From assembly GCF_019396345.1 (NCBI RefSeq), contig NZ_JAHKRM010000023.1:124001-188000 (forward strand): a stretch of DNA of 64,000 nucleotides, read 5' to 3'. The position numbers and the translations under genes were made by a program. This document shows, piece by piece, positions 1 through 9,153 of this stretch; the stretch's first letter is position 1, and every line of letters begins with the position of its first letter. Under the pieces are notes generated by a model that saw only the letters and a list, made by a program, of their open reading frames with translations, was not told the DNA's origin and did not search any database. This DNA comes from Nonomuraea guangzhouensis. Lineage in GTDB: Bacteria; Actinomycetota; Actinomycetes; Streptosporangiales; Streptosporangiaceae.

Positions 1-1
1 C

Positions 2-169
2 ATCGAGCCGTGGCTGCGGGCGGAGGTCGAGGCCTCCTACCCGCTCTTCAAGGCCGCTCCCACCGCTCCCGGCCCGAGCGAGAACTCCTGGACCTCCTTC
101 TACAACAAGCAGTTGGGCAAGGGTGCCACCACGTGGACCGACTGGTGCGCCGCCAATGGAAAGGCCTGA
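2..169 (+). CDS. C-terminal fragment of an unidentified protein
   Basis: An open frame enters from the left edge and ends at the TGA at 167-169, giving the last 55 residues of a protein. The fragment is rich in Trp and Ser and ends with a single Cys close to the C-terminus (TDWCAANGKA). I do not recognise the family. Its position next to a secreted protein and an arabinofuranosidase makes an extracellular or carbohydrate-related protein possible, but nothing in the fragment proves it. Confidence 0.6.
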   Translation: MEPWLRAEVEASYPLFKAAPTAPGPSENSWTSFYNKQLGKGATTWTDWCAANGKA

Positions 170-208
170 CTTTCGAACTTCTCCGACATTCCTCGCATCA
201 GACTGGTC

Positions 209-748
209 ATGAACTCACCAGCTGAGCACAAGAGCAGCCGCCGACTCCGTACCTGGGCGGGGACCGTCGTCATCGCGACCTCGCTGGCGCCGTTCCTCGT
301 CATGGGCACCGCCACCGCGGACGCCAAGGGGTTCGACTGGGGGCCCGTGGTGGAGCGGGCGCTGCACTGTCTCAAGCCGCGGCCGAGCGACACCTGGTAC
401 GTCATACGCGCCCGCGTCGCCGCCGTAGGCGACCTCACGGGTGACGGAAAGCCCGAGACCGTGGTCGTGTCGTCATGCCCGAGCCCTACGTCTGGCAACC
501 CGGTGATCTCCTTCGTCTACGACGGCGCCGCCAAGCGCTCGGCCCCTCACCTGCTCGGCGCGCTGGGCAAGAACCGCTACTTCAAGTCCCAGACCGTCGC
601 CATCCGGAAGGGCCAGGTGCACCTGCGCGGCAAGGTGGTCAGCGACCGGGCCGCCAATTGCTGCCCCGATCTGATGGTGAGCCAGACGTACAAGTGGAAC
701 GGCACGAAGTTCCTCAGGACGGCTGAGAAACTGACCCGCATCTCCTGA
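209..748 (+). CDS. Secreted protein with one VCBS/FG-GAP-like motif
   Basis: The 179-residue product has a Sec signal: basic start (SSRRLRTW), a hydrophobic stretch at about 14-30 and an Ala-rich cleavage region near TATADA. The mature part carries one calcium-loop-like motif, VGDLTGDGKPETVVV at about residues 72-86, as found singly or in series in FG-GAP/VCBS proteins. Four Cys could form disulfides. It starts 39 bases after the preceding fragment stops. Function unknown; a small extracellular beta-rich protein is the safest reading. Confidence 0.7.
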   Translation: MNSPAEHKSSRRLRTWAGTVVIATSLAPFLVMGTATADAKGFDWGPVVERALHCLKPRPSDTWYVIRARVAAVGDLTGDGKPETVVVSSCPSPTSGNPVISFVYDGAAKRSAPHLLGALGKNRYFKSQTVAIRKGQVHLRGKVVSDRAANCCPDLMVSQTYKWNGTKFLRTAEKLTRIS

Positions 749-927
749 TCGTCGGCTCGGCGCATGAAATCTCTCAGCGTTCGTTGCACGAAGCGGGACA
801 GGTTTCTCTGACGCTTCTTTCGAACGTGGTCGCGAAAATGTCCGTGGCTGTGGCCGCTAGCTCCTGGATCGCCTGAGCATGGACGCGAGCCTTTCGGCCG
901 CGGCATTTTCCTGACTCCACTGAAACC

Positions 928-957
928 TTGACGCAACATACGCTTCCGTTTCATAGT
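928..957 (+). promoter_or_regulatory. Candidate promoter of the arabinofuranosidase gene
   Basis: TTGACG at 928-933 and CATAGT at 952-957 are separated by 18 bases. Transcription would start near 964, giving a leader of about 150 bases that contains the palindrome at 1007-1022. A repressor bound there would act as a roadblock. Confidence 0.4.
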
Positions 958-1006
958 GAGCCAGTCACTCCAGGGCGCATCTTCGGAGGCCATATAGAAC
1001 CGAAAA

Positions 1007-1022
1007 ATGTTAGCGCTAACAT
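1007..1022. promoter_or_regulatory. LacI-family operator, 16-bp perfect palindrome
   Basis: ATGTTAGCGCTAACAT is a perfect palindrome with the central CG typical of LacI/GalR operators. It lies about 95 bases upstream of the arabinofuranosidase start and downstream of the candidate promoter. Its sequence differs from the CTAATGCGGATTAG operators near 9,100, so a different LacI-family protein, probably encoded outside this window, should read it. Confidence 0.7.
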
Positions 1023-1115
1023 AAGCAACTTCCTTTCCGTCCCTGCCGTGATGTCGCAGGTCGGCGGGGCATCTCCCGGCATCGCGGCGCCCCCCTGAAA
1101 GGCAGTGGTTTCATC

Positions 1116-2660
1116 ATGCTCAAAAAGGCACTGTTATCCGCGGGTGCGGCCGTCGCGCTCGTCGCCGGCCTGCTGGTCGGCATCACCACGCCCTCGCAGG
1201 CCGCGACGTCGCTCGCGTGCGACATCTACGCCGCCGGCGGCACCCCGTGCGTGGCGGCGCACAGTACGACCCGCGCCTTGTACGCCGCCTACAACGGCCC
1301 GCTCTACCAGGTGCGCCGCTCCTCGGACAACACCACCCGGGACATCGGCCTGCTGAGCGCGGGCGGATATGCCAACGCCGCCACGCAGGATTCGTTCTGT
1401 GCGAATACGACCTGCCTCATCACCATCATTTACGACCAGTCTGGACGCAATAACCGCCTCACCCAGGCGCCCCCCGGCGGGTTCTCCGGCCCGGCCCCGG
1501 GTGGATATGACAACCTCGCGGTCGCGACCGCGGCGCCGACCATGATCAATGGCCACAAGGCGTACGGCGTCTACGTGGCGCCCGGCACCGGCTACCGCAA
1601 CAACAGCACCAACGGCGTCGCGAAGGGCGACCAGCCCGAGGGAATGTACGCGGTCTTCGACGGCACGCACTACAACGGCGGCTGCTGCTTCGACTACGGC
1701 AACGCCGAGACGAACAGCCGGGACAACGGCAACGGCACCATGGAGGCCATCTACTTCGGGAACATCAAGGTCTGGGGCTATGGCACGGGCAACGGCCCCT
1801 GGGTCATGGCCGACCTCGAGAACGGCCTGTTCTCCGGAGTGAACCCGGGCTACAACGCCAACGACCCGACCGTGAACCATCGGTATCTGACCGCCATCAT
1901 CAAGGGCGAGCCGAACCACTGGGCGATCCGGGCCGGCAACGCGCAGTCGGGCAGCCTGTCGACCTACTACAACGGACCGCGCCCCAACGTCTCGGGCTAC
2001 AACCCGATGAAGAAGGAGGGCGCCATCATCCTCGGGATCGGCGGCGACAACAGCAACGGTTCCGCCGGTACCTTCTACGAAGGCGTGATGACCTCCGGCT
2101 ATCCGTCGGACGCCACCGAGAACGCGGTGCAGGCCGACATCGTGGCCGCCGGATACACGACGTCGAGTGGTGGCGGCGGCACGCCCGGAACGCTCACCCC
2201 CGGCTCGTCGATCTCGCTACGCGCGACGACGTCCTGCTGCACGACCCGCTACATCCGTCACCAGAACGACCAGGTCATCACCTCGGTGATCACGTCGTCC
2301 AGCTCGTCTCTCGACAAGAGCGACGCCTCGTGGATCGTCCGCAGCGGCCTGGCCGGCAGCTCGTGCCTGTCGTTCGAGTCGAGGAACTACCCCGGCGACT
2401 ACCTGCGGCACCAGAACTACCAGTTGTACCGGCAGCACAACGACGGCAGTACGCTGTTCGCCGCCGACGCCACCTTCTGCCCGCAGGCGGGCAAGAGCGG
2501 CCAGGGCACCTCGCTGGCCTCCTACAACTTCCCGACCCGGTTCATCCGCCACTACAACAACATCGTCTACATCGCCAGCAACGGCGGCTCGAACTCCTTC
2601 GACAGCGCGACCTCGTGGGCCGCCGACGTGAGCTGGTCCGTCGACCAGCCATGGGCATGA
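1116..2660 (+). CDS. GH54 alpha-L-arabinofuranosidase with CBM42
   Basis: Secreted enzyme of 514 residues predicted to remove terminal L-arabinofuranose from arabinan, arabinoxylan or arabinogalactan. Residues 1-30 are a Sec signal (cleavage near PSQAA). Residues about 31-345 match the GH54 catalytic domain (CDIYAAGGTPCVAAHSTTRA, YDQSGRNN, GGCCFDYGNAE). E235 in ADLENG and D311 in GGDNSN are the expected nucleophile and acid/base; their spacing of 76 equals that of the fungal enzyme pair E221/D297. A Gly/Thr linker (350-363) leads to a CBM42 beta-trefoil (about 365-510) with three RFIRH/YLRH-type repeats. It stands alone behind its own operator. Confidence 0.95.
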   Translation: MLKKALLSAGAAVALVAGLLVGITTPSQAATSLACDIYAAGGTPCVAAHSTTRALYAAYNGPLYQVRRSSDNTTRDIGLLSAGGYANAATQDSFCANTTCLITIIYDQSGRNNRLTQAPPGGFSGPAPGGYDNLAVATAAPTMINGHKAYGVYVAPGTGYRNNSTNGVAKGDQPEGMYAVFDGTHYNGGCCFDYGNAETNSRDNGNGTMEAIYFGNIKVWGYGTGNGPWVMADLENGLFSGVNPGYNANDPTVNHRYLTAIIKGEPNHWAIRAGNAQSGSLSTYYNGPRPNVSGYNPMKKEGAIILGIGGDNSNGSAGTFYEGVMTSGYPSDATENAVQADIVAAGYTTSSGGGGTPGTLTPGSSISLRATTSCCTTRYIRHQNDQVITSVITSSSSSLDKSDASWIVRSGLAGSSCLSFESRNYPGDYLRHQNYQLYRQHNDGSTLFAADATFCPQAGKSGQGTSLASYNFPTRFIRHYNNIVYIASNGGSNSFDSATSWAADVSWSVDQPWA

Positions 2661-2699
2661 TCAAGCACCTAGATACGGGCGCAGCCGTAATCGCTTCTA

Positions 2700-2728
2700 T
2701 TGACGACAATGCGCCTATTTCTTAGATT
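2700..2728 (+). promoter_or_regulatory. Promoter for a leaderless beta-propeller mRNA
   Basis: TTGACG (2700-2705) and TAGATT (2723-2728) are 17 bases apart. The -10 box ends six bases before the ATG at 2735, so transcription should begin at or next to the start codon. No Shine-Dalgarno sequence is present, which agrees with a leaderless transcript. Confidence 0.6.
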
Positions 2729-2734
2729 TCGGCC

Positions 2735-4747
2735 ATGACCTTAATAAGGCGAATCGTGGTGGCGGGGATCGCCGTCACCACGCTCCTGGGTGTGGCGGCC
2801 CCCGTCGACGCGGGTGTGGGCAAGGTGACCGACCTCGGTGTCCCGCTGCAGGACGTGCTCCTCCTCGGCGGCGTCGTGGCTCCGGGCCCCGATGGCCGTA
2901 CGGTGCTCTGGGGTGCCTCCTCGGGCACGCCCGCCCACCTCAACGCCGTCGACCCGGCCACCGGTGACGAACGCGGCCGGTTCGACCTGCCGGGCGCCGC
3001 CGGGGCCTGGGCGGTGGACGCGACGCCGGACGGCAGCCTCTACGCCGGTACGTACGGCGACGGCCGCCTCTACCGCTGGACCCGCGAGAGCGGCGTCGCC
3101 GACCTGGGCCGCCCCCTGCCATCGGAGAACTTCATCTGGTCGGTGGCGGCCGGCGAGGGCGCGACCGTCTACGGCGGCACGTCACCGGGCGGCCGGCTGT
3201 TCGGCTACGACCCGGCCGGCGGCGTCCGAGACTACGGCCGGCTGTCCTCGGCGCACGCCTACGTCCGCAGCGTCTCCTACGCCAACGGCAAGATCTACGC
3301 GGGTACGGAGGCCCCGGCGGCCGTCTTCGAGGTGGACTCCGCCACGGGTGTGGCCGAACGGCTGCCCGACCCGCCGGGGCTCGACCCCGCCGGCAAGTGG
3401 GCCTACGACGTCAACGCCGCGGGAGGCTTCCTCTACGTCAGGTTCGGGGGCGCTTTCCCGGGGCCGTTGCACGTCTGGGACATCGCCGCTCGTACCTGGA
3501 CGGACTCCATCGAGTCGGCCCACGGCCTCGACGTGTCGCCGCCGGACGATCAGGGCCGCGTCTACTTCGTCAAGGCCGGCGAGCTGGTGGGCTACGACCC
3601 GCGCACCCGTACGGTGACCGGGACCGGCATGCCGTTCACGGGGCGGGTGGCGAACACCCGGGGCATCGGCTGGGCGGAGCTGGGCCTGCCCGACTACCCC
3701 GGTAAGAGCCTGGTCGGGCTGCTGTGGCGGGGGCTGATGTTCCGCTACAACCCGCAGACCGGCGCGCGCTCGTTCGTCCAGAGCGGCATCAAGGGCGAGC
3801 CGATCGACATCACGGCCATCGCCGACGGCCCGGACGGCCGTGTCTACACCGGCGGTTTCCTCAACGGCGGGTTCGCCGCGCTCGACCCGAGGACGGGGGA
3901 GCGGACCGAGTTCCACACCTTCTCCCAGAGCGAGGCCATGACGGCGCACGCCGGCAAACTGTATGTCGGCGCCTACCCCGAGGCCAGGGTCTACGCCTAC
4001 GACCCCGCGCTGCCGTGGAACAGCACCGAGTACTCACCCAGTCCGGAGCCGGGACCGGAGCCCAACCCGGCCAGGCTGTTCGACCTCGCGGCCGACAAGC
4101 AGATCAGGCCGCGCGCCCTGGTGTCGGCGGGCCGCTACCTGGTCGCCGGCACGATGCCCGACCTCGGCAGCCTCGGCGGAGTGCTGGCGGTGTGGGATCC
4201 GGAGAAGGGCGCGCTGAAGTACTCCCAGCGGAATGTGATCCAGGACCAGAGCATCGTGTCGCTGGCCTACCGCGACGGCGTGGTCTACGGCGGCACCTCG
4301 ATCTACAGCGGCCAGTCGGCCACCCCGCCCACACAGCCCGAGGCCAAGCTGTTCGCCTGGTCGGTCCGGGAAGACCGGCTGTTGTGGGAGATCGTTCCCG
4401 CGCCGGGCAAGCCGGCCATCCCGGCGCTCACCTTCGACCGCCTCGGGCGGCTGTGGGGCATCGCGGGCGGCGCGGTGTTCAGGGTGAACGTCGCGGCCCG
4501 CAAGGTGGTCTCCACGATCACCCTCTCGCCGAGTACGAGCGCGAGCGGCGCCCTGGCCCTCAACCGGGTGGACGGTCTGCTCTACGGCGCGCACGCGGGG
4601 ACGGAGGTGTTCGCGCTGAACCCGGTCACCGGGCACCGGACGGTGTTGCGGCAGGGACCTGTGCACCAGCTCGCGGTGCACAGGTCCGGAGACGTCTACT
4701 TCGCCGAGGGCCCGAGACTGTTCAGGTATCAGCCGCAGAGGCGGTAG
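2735..4747 (+). CDS. Secreted multi-blade beta-propeller protein (paralogue A)
   Basis: 670 residues: Sec signal (about 1-26, ending PVDAG), then many repeats of the type DGxLYAGTYGDGRLYRW, GxTVYGGTSPGGRLFGYDP and GRVYTGGFLNGGFAALDP. These resemble NHL/PQQ-like/Kelch propeller blades, enough for two propellers or one large one. It is a paralogue of the 651-residue protein on the opposite strand; the two genes meet tail to tail with a 19-bp overlap. No catalytic motif can be named. Location in a polysaccharide cluster suggests a lyase or glycan-binding role on plant cell-wall oligosaccharides, which is inference. Translation is probably leaderless. Confidence 0.75.
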   Translation: MTLIRRIVVAGIAVTTLLGVAAPVDAGVGKVTDLGVPLQDVLLLGGVVAPGPDGRTVLWGASSGTPAHLNAVDPATGDERGRFDLPGAAGAWAVDATPDGSLYAGTYGDGRLYRWTRESGVADLGRPLPSENFIWSVAAGEGATVYGGTSPGGRLFGYDPAGGVRDYGRLSSAHAYVRSVSYANGKIYAGTEAPAAVFEVDSATGVAERLPDPPGLDPAGKWAYDVNAAGGFLYVRFGGAFPGPLHVWDIAARTWTDSIESAHGLDVSPPDDQGRVYFVKAGELVGYDPRTRTVTGTGMPFTGRVANTRGIGWAELGLPDYPGKSLVGLLWRGLMFRYNPQTGARSFVQSGIKGEPIDITAIADGPDGRVYTGGFLNGGFAALDPRTGERTEFHTFSQSEAMTAHAGKLYVGAYPEARVYAYDPALPWNSTEYSPSPEPGPEPNPARLFDLAADKQIRPRALVSAGRYLVAGTMPDLGSLGGVLAVWDPEKGALKYSQRNVIQDQSIVSLAYRDGVVYGGTSIYSGQSATPPTQPEAKLFAWSVREDRLLWEIVPAPGKPAIPALTFDRLGRLWGIAGGAVFRVNVAARKVVSTITLSPSTSASGALALNRVDGLLYGAHAGTEVFALNPVTGHRTVLRQGPVHQLAVHRSGDVYFAEGPRLFRYQPQRR

Positions 4748-6684
4748 GTGTAGAAGTTCTCGAAGCGTGACAGGTACATGTGCTCGTCCGGGCCTTTGAG
4801 CAGGATCGAGATCGGGCGGGCGATGAGCGTGAGCGTCATCGTCGCCCGGTCGATCCGGTAGGCCTTGCCCTGCACCTTGCCGTACAGCATGCCGTCGCGG
4901 CCCAGTTCGATGTTGGTGTCGAGCCAGACCTGGGTGGCGGTGGACCACGGGTAGGTCTGGTGCTTCACGGTGCGCAGGACCGTCCCCGTGGCCGGATCGA
5001 GCTCGAAGAGCGCGTCCGGCGAGAGCCCCCAGAGCTTGCCTTCACCGTCGAAGGTGATCGAGCCGAGCGCCAGATCGCCGGGCACCGGGGTGCTGGTCCA
5101 CTTGAGGGTGTCGGTGGCGATGTCGTAGGCGAAGGCGTGGGCGGCGTCGCCCTGGGGCGTGCTGGTGCCGCCGAACGCCGACGTCGTGCCGTACAGGACG
5201 CCGTCGCGGTAGGCCAGGGCGATGATGCTCTGGCCGGGGATGAGGTTCCGCCTGATCACCGACTTGCCGGTGGCGGGGTCGAGCAGTCCCAGCGCGCCGC
5301 CGACCGTACCGGCCTTGGGCACGGTGCCGAAGGCGAGCCGGTCGCCGGCCGAGACCATCGCGAACGGCCGGTCCTGCTCCTGGTCGGCGAGGCCGAGCAG
5401 CAGCCGGGGTGCGGTGCCGTCGAACTCGTAGATGCGGGCGCCGGGATAGACGCCGAGGTAGAGCTTGCCCTTGTGGGTGACGATGCCCTCGCTCTGGCCG
5501 ACGTTCGGCCAGAACTGCGATGCGCCGGTCGCGGGGTCGTAGGCGGCCAGGCCGCCGGTGAAGAAGCCGCCCGCGTAGACGCGGCCGTCGGGGCCGATTC
5601 CCATCGACCTGATGGAGACGGGCTGGCCGGTCAGCGTGGAGTCGAACAACCTGCCCTGGCCGCTCTTGCGGTCGTAGTGCCACATGCGGCCGGTGGAGGA
5701 GGTGCCGACGAGCGTGCGGCCGAGCCAGCCCAGCGGCCGGGCGGCGCCGCCGCCGAAGTCGGTGAAGCCGAGCCGGGTGGTCTTCCGGCGCTCGATGTCG
5801 TAGACGGCGAGCTCGTCACCCTGGAACAGGTAGACCTGGTGCCCGTGCGCTCCGCCGCCGACAGTGAGGCTGTCGACGTCGTCCACCAAGTCGCGCCACC
5901 TGTTCCTGACCAGGTCGTAGACGCCCATGGGGTTGGTGCCGGTGGAGGTGGTGAAGCGGACCAGCAGGTGACCGGCCACGACGTCGAGGTCGTAGGCGTA
6001 GCCGCTGCCCGCGATCGGCGGGTCGATCACCTTGATCAGGGTGCCGTCGGGCTTGAGCACCGCCACCTTCATGCCCGTGGCGCCCATGCCTGCGTAGATC
6101 GTGCCGTCCTTGGCGATGGCGAGGTCGCGTACGTACTGTTCGCCGGGCACCGGGCTGCCCAGGTCCGTGATCTTCCCGGTGGCCGTGTCGTAGCGGAAGA
6201 GCCGGCCGTTGGGCGAGGTGCCGCCATAGACGGCCGAGCCGTCAGGACTGGCGGCCACGGTCCACACGAACGTCTCGCCCGGCACGGCGATGCCCAGCTC
6301 GCTGACCACGTCGGTGGCGGGGTCGTAGCGGAAGAGCCGGCCCATGGCCCCGGCCGTGGCGTTGTAGCTGCCCACGTAGACGGAGTGATCGGGGGCCACG
6401 GTGACGGCCCAGGAGCCGAGCGCGTACGGCAACGGCCGCTCGGCGACCAGGGTGGCGTCCGCCGCGTTCCTGATGCCGAGCATGGCGGGGCCGGACGCGC
6501 TGGAGGTGACCGAGTAGACGCGGTCGCCGTCACGCGCGGTGCCCGCGGTGGTAGCGCCGATGAGCGGCAGGGTGCCCAGGTTCTGGAAGCCGCAGCCTGT
6601 CGGCGGTGCGGCTGCAGCTGTTTCGGCCTTGACCGGAGATGTAAGGGAAAGTGCGATGGCTAACGCAACGGCGAGGATGCGCAT
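4729..6684 (-). CDS. Secreted multi-blade beta-propeller protein (paralogue B)
   Basis: 651 residues from the ATG at 6684, chosen because GGAGG precedes it and a clean Sec signal (MRILAVALAIALSLTSPVKA) follows; the frame stays open 25 codons further upstream. The body repeats propeller strands such as HSVYVGSYNATAGAMGRLFR, SAVYGGTSPNGRLFRYD and GRVYAGGFFTGGLAAYDP, matching paralogue A along most of its length. It sits 71 bases behind the Tat-exported glycosidase gene and is probably cotranscribed with it, under the LacI-type operators near 9,070. Enzymatic role unknown; carbohydrate lyase or binding protein possible. Confidence 0.75.
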   Translation of the reverse strand: MRILAVALAIALSLTSPVKAETAAAAPPTGCGFQNLGTLPLIGATTAGTARDGDRVYSVTSSASGPAMLGIRNAADATLVAERPLPYALGSWAVTVAPDHSVYVGSYNATAGAMGRLFRYDPATDVVSELGIAVPGETFVWTVAASPDGSAVYGGTSPNGRLFRYDTATGKITDLGSPVPGEQYVRDLAIAKDGTIYAGMGATGMKVAVLKPDGTLIKVIDPPIAGSGYAYDLDVVAGHLLVRFTTSTGTNPMGVYDLVRNRWRDLVDDVDSLTVGGGAHGHQVYLFQGDELAVYDIERRKTTRLGFTDFGGGAARPLGWLGRTLVGTSSTGRMWHYDRKSGQGRLFDSTLTGQPVSIRSMGIGPDGRVYAGGFFTGGLAAYDPATGASQFWPNVGQSEGIVTHKGKLYLGVYPGARIYEFDGTAPRLLLGLADQEQDRPFAMVSAGDRLAFGTVPKAGTVGGALGLLDPATGKSVIRRNLIPGQSIIALAYRDGVLYGTTSAFGGTSTPQGDAAHAFAYDIATDTLKWTSTPVPGDLALGSITFDGEGKLWGLSPDALFELDPATGTVLRTVKHQTYPWSTATQVWLDTNIELGRDGMLYGKVQGKAYRIDRATMTLTLIARPISILLKGPDEHMYLSRFENFYTYRLCG

Positions 6685-6755
6685 GGGGGCCTCCGATGAG
6701 AACATAACGGCCTTGACCGTAATTCTTCGGCAGACCCCCTGACAAGATGGTGGCC

Positions 6756-9044
6756 TCACGGCAGTTGGTCAGGCGTCTCCGTCAAGCCGTAGTAGATGCG
6801 CGGAGCGCCGTCCAGGTGGACCTCGACCTTGCCGTCGCGGGCGGTGAGCCGCCGTTCCCTGCCGATGCAGTCGAGCTCCCTGACCGAGCGCCCGGCTGCG
6901 GCCACCTTGAGCTCCGTCTTGGTCGGCCAGCCGTCCACCCACGGTTCCGGCGCGGCGAACCACGTGGAGCCCGGCGCGTGGTCGGTGTTGAGCAGGTAGC
7001 CGTCCTTCCTGCTCCACAGGATGGAGACGGGTCCTTCCGGCGTGTCGAACAGCAGCCCCTTCAGGTCGGGGTCGGCCGGCTTCAGCCAGCGGACGAACGT
7101 CGCCTGGTCCAGCACCTGTGCGGCGGTGGCGTAGGCGAGCATGGACGGCTTGGCGCTGGTGTCGCGGTTCATGAGGCCGTAGTGGTATTCGGGGTTGGCC
7201 GGGTCGGCCATCTGCGGTTTGCCGAGGACGCTGTCGTGCAGCTGGTACCAGTTCACGCAGCGCACCCCCTCGGCCATGGCCAGCGCCAGGGTGAGCAGGA
7301 CGTTCTCCGCGGCCTGCCGGTAGGTGTCGTGCCACCAGCTGTTCGGTTTCGTGCAGGCGTAGGCCTCGGTCAGCCACAACTCCTTCTGTCCGTACTCCGT
7401 GATCGTCTCGCGGGCCTTGCGCAGGCCGCCGAGGAAGTTCCAGTAGGAGCCGTTATCGCCTTGCGTCCACTCCTCAGGAGGCGGCGCGTAGTCCGGCGTG
7501 AAGTTGCCCCTGCCCGGATGGAAGGCGAACCCGTCGATGAGGTCCCAGCCGCCGGCGTCGTGGAAGTTCTTGGTCCAGACGTGGTCCATACCGGCCAGAC
7601 CCGCGTTGAGCACCTTGGTGGGCGCCCCCGCGGCGGTGAGCCGGTCGCGTACCGGGCGCAAGCCGTCCCGTACGTAGGCGGCGGCGGTCTCGCCGCTCAT
7701 CCACGGCTTGTTCACCTCGTTGGCGACCTCGAAGTAGCCGGCGCCTGAGCTGATCGCCTTCTGCGTGTTCGTGTCGGCCCAGGCGGCGACCTGGGCGGCG
7801 GTTCCGCCCAGGGGGATCCCGGCGAGCTCGATGTTGTGACGGATCCCGGCCGCGTCGAGGGTGGCGGGCGGCAGGCCCGGCCCGCCGTCGTAGGAGATGC
7901 GGACCCGCTGGATGCCCAGGCGTTTCATCAGCCCCATGACGGCGGCGGCGTCGGGCTTGAGCAGCCAGGGGTAGTTGGCGATGCCGAACATGCTGTCGGC
8001 CCCCGCCTGATAGGTATGCGGCGGCAGGACGGCGAGGTTGGTGCGGGCGAACGCGCTGTCCGTGTCCGCGGTGGCCTGCACCTCGGTGAACACGATCCCG
8101 CGGGGTGGTGAGGTGACGGTGAAGGTCTGTGTCCAGGCGGCTCCCGCCGCGACCGTTCCGGTCACGCTGCCCTTGGCCAGCGTCTTGCCGTCGAAGTCGC
8201 GCGCCCACCACGACAGCTTCACGCTGCGGGCCGCGCTTCCTCCGTTGGCCACCTCCGCGTGCAGGGCCATGGCCTGGCCGCCGGCGTCCCAGAGCGAGAA
8301 GGGCTGGTCGGTCCAGACCTCCACGCCGAGGGGCAGCCCCGCGCCCATGGTGCCACCCGCGGCCGGTCGCATCGAGCCGAGCACCAGGTCGGCCTCCGTC
8401 ACGGCCGCGCTCGCGGTCCCGGTGCCCGGCGCGTGGATCCAGGTGGCGTTGGTCCAGGCGGGGGTGGTGGTGGCCAGCCGGAAGTAGGCGCGGGTGTCGG
8501 CCCAGGTCTCCTGGTAGACGACCCCGGCATTGCTCTCGTACGGCACTCCGCCCCCGGCATCGCGGTTCCATGTCGTCAACGCGGCGAAGGACTCGGGCGC
8601 CGAGGGCGAGATGACGGCGCGGCCGAGCATGAAACCGGCCGGGATCAGCGTGGTCGAGCCGCCGACCTCCCAACGGAGCTTCGCGCGGTGCGGCGCGACG
8701 CGGAAGACGCCGCGGACGGTGATTCCCCCGGCCGCGGTGGGGAGTGTGTAGTCGACCTGGATGGCCTGCGTGCCGTCCTGGAGCGTGACGAGCGACGGCG
8801 TTCCGCCGGTGGTGCGCTGGATGCCGGTGACGGAGTCCTTGGTCATGAACCCGGTGAGCCTGATCCGTTCGACACCGCCGCCGTCGCGGACGGTGATGCC
8901 GCCGTCGGTCCCGGCGGTCAGCGTGATGCCGTCAGCGGAGATCGAAGGGGTCTCGGCCTTGGCCGGGGTCGTGGGAAGCAACGCTCCCGCGAGCCCGGCG
9001 GCGACGGCTCCGCCGAGGAAGCGGCGTCGGGGGATGTCAGACAT
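6756..9044 (-). CDS. Tat-exported clan GH-A glycoside hydrolase
   Basis: 762 residues. The start MSDIPRRRFLGG carries a twin-arginine signal followed by a hydrophobic Ala/Gly stretch and a cleavage region at about 30 (TPAKAE). Residues about 35-330 look like beta-sandwich regions; 350-680 form a (beta/alpha)8 barrel with the clan GH-A pair N442-E443 (EVANEVNKPW, acid/base) and E560 (ELWLTEAYA, nucleophile) at the ends of strands 4 and 7. I cannot fix the GH family: GH39-, GH5- or GH30-like are possible. It is read divergently from the sugar ABC operon and is followed by propeller paralogue B, so it likely acts on the same glycan. Confidence 0.8.
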   Translation of the reverse strand: MSDIPRRRFLGGAVAAGLAGALLPTTPAKAETPSISADGITLTAGTDGGITVRDGGGVERIRLTGFMTKDSVTGIQRTTGGTPSLVTLQDGTQAIQVDYTLPTAAGGITVRGVFRVAPHRAKLRWEVGGSTTLIPAGFMLGRAVISPSAPESFAALTTWNRDAGGGVPYESNAGVVYQETWADTRAYFRLATTTPAWTNATWIHAPGTGTASAAVTEADLVLGSMRPAAGGTMGAGLPLGVEVWTDQPFSLWDAGGQAMALHAEVANGGSAARSVKLSWWARDFDGKTLAKGSVTGTVAAGAAWTQTFTVTSPPRGIVFTEVQATADTDSAFARTNLAVLPPHTYQAGADSMFGIANYPWLLKPDAAAVMGLMKRLGIQRVRISYDGGPGLPPATLDAAGIRHNIELAGIPLGGTAAQVAAWADTNTQKAISSGAGYFEVANEVNKPWMSGETAAAYVRDGLRPVRDRLTAAGAPTKVLNAGLAGMDHVWTKNFHDAGGWDLIDGFAFHPGRGNFTPDYAPPPEEWTQGDNGSYWNFLGGLRKARETITEYGQKELWLTEAYACTKPNSWWHDTYRQAAENVLLTLALAMAEGVRCVNWYQLHDSVLGKPQMADPANPEYHYGLMNRDTSAKPSMLAYATAAQVLDQATFVRWLKPADPDLKGLLFDTPEGPVSILWSRKDGYLLNTDHAPGSTWFAAPEPWVDGWPTKTELKVAAAGRSVRELDCIGRERRLTARDGKVEVHLDGAPRIYYGLTETPDQLP

Positions 9045-9064
9045 GAAGATCTCTTCCCTGTCGA

Positions 9065-9080
9065 CCTAATGCGGATTAGG
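9065..9080. promoter_or_regulatory. LacI-type operator O1, glycosidase side
   Basis: CCTAATGCGGATTAGG is a near-perfect palindrome with central CG. It lies 21 bases upstream of the glycosidase start codon, inside its untranslated leader or promoter. The 14-base core CTAATGCGGATTAG is identical to the copy at 9167-9180. Confidence 0.8.
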
Positions 9081-9153
9081 GAGATGTGTACTCCGGCCGG
9101 AACGAGAGTGTCAAGGGTGATTTGTGCGCATCACGTAATCTGGCGGTAACGCC

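Larger units (their letters stand above)
749..1115. other. Intergenic regulatory stretch, no gene
   Basis: No convincing gene lies here. It holds the candidate promoter and the LacI-type operator of the downstream arabinofuranosidase gene, described separately. Open frames on either strand lack ribosome sites and recognisable sequence. Confidence 0.6.

Noticed and set aside
4780..6663. 627-codon open frame on the plus strand
   Set aside because: It is exactly antisense to propeller paralogue B, which has a signal peptide and repeats; the frame shows no domain and has the Gly/Arg/Val-rich makeup of high-GC antisense frames.
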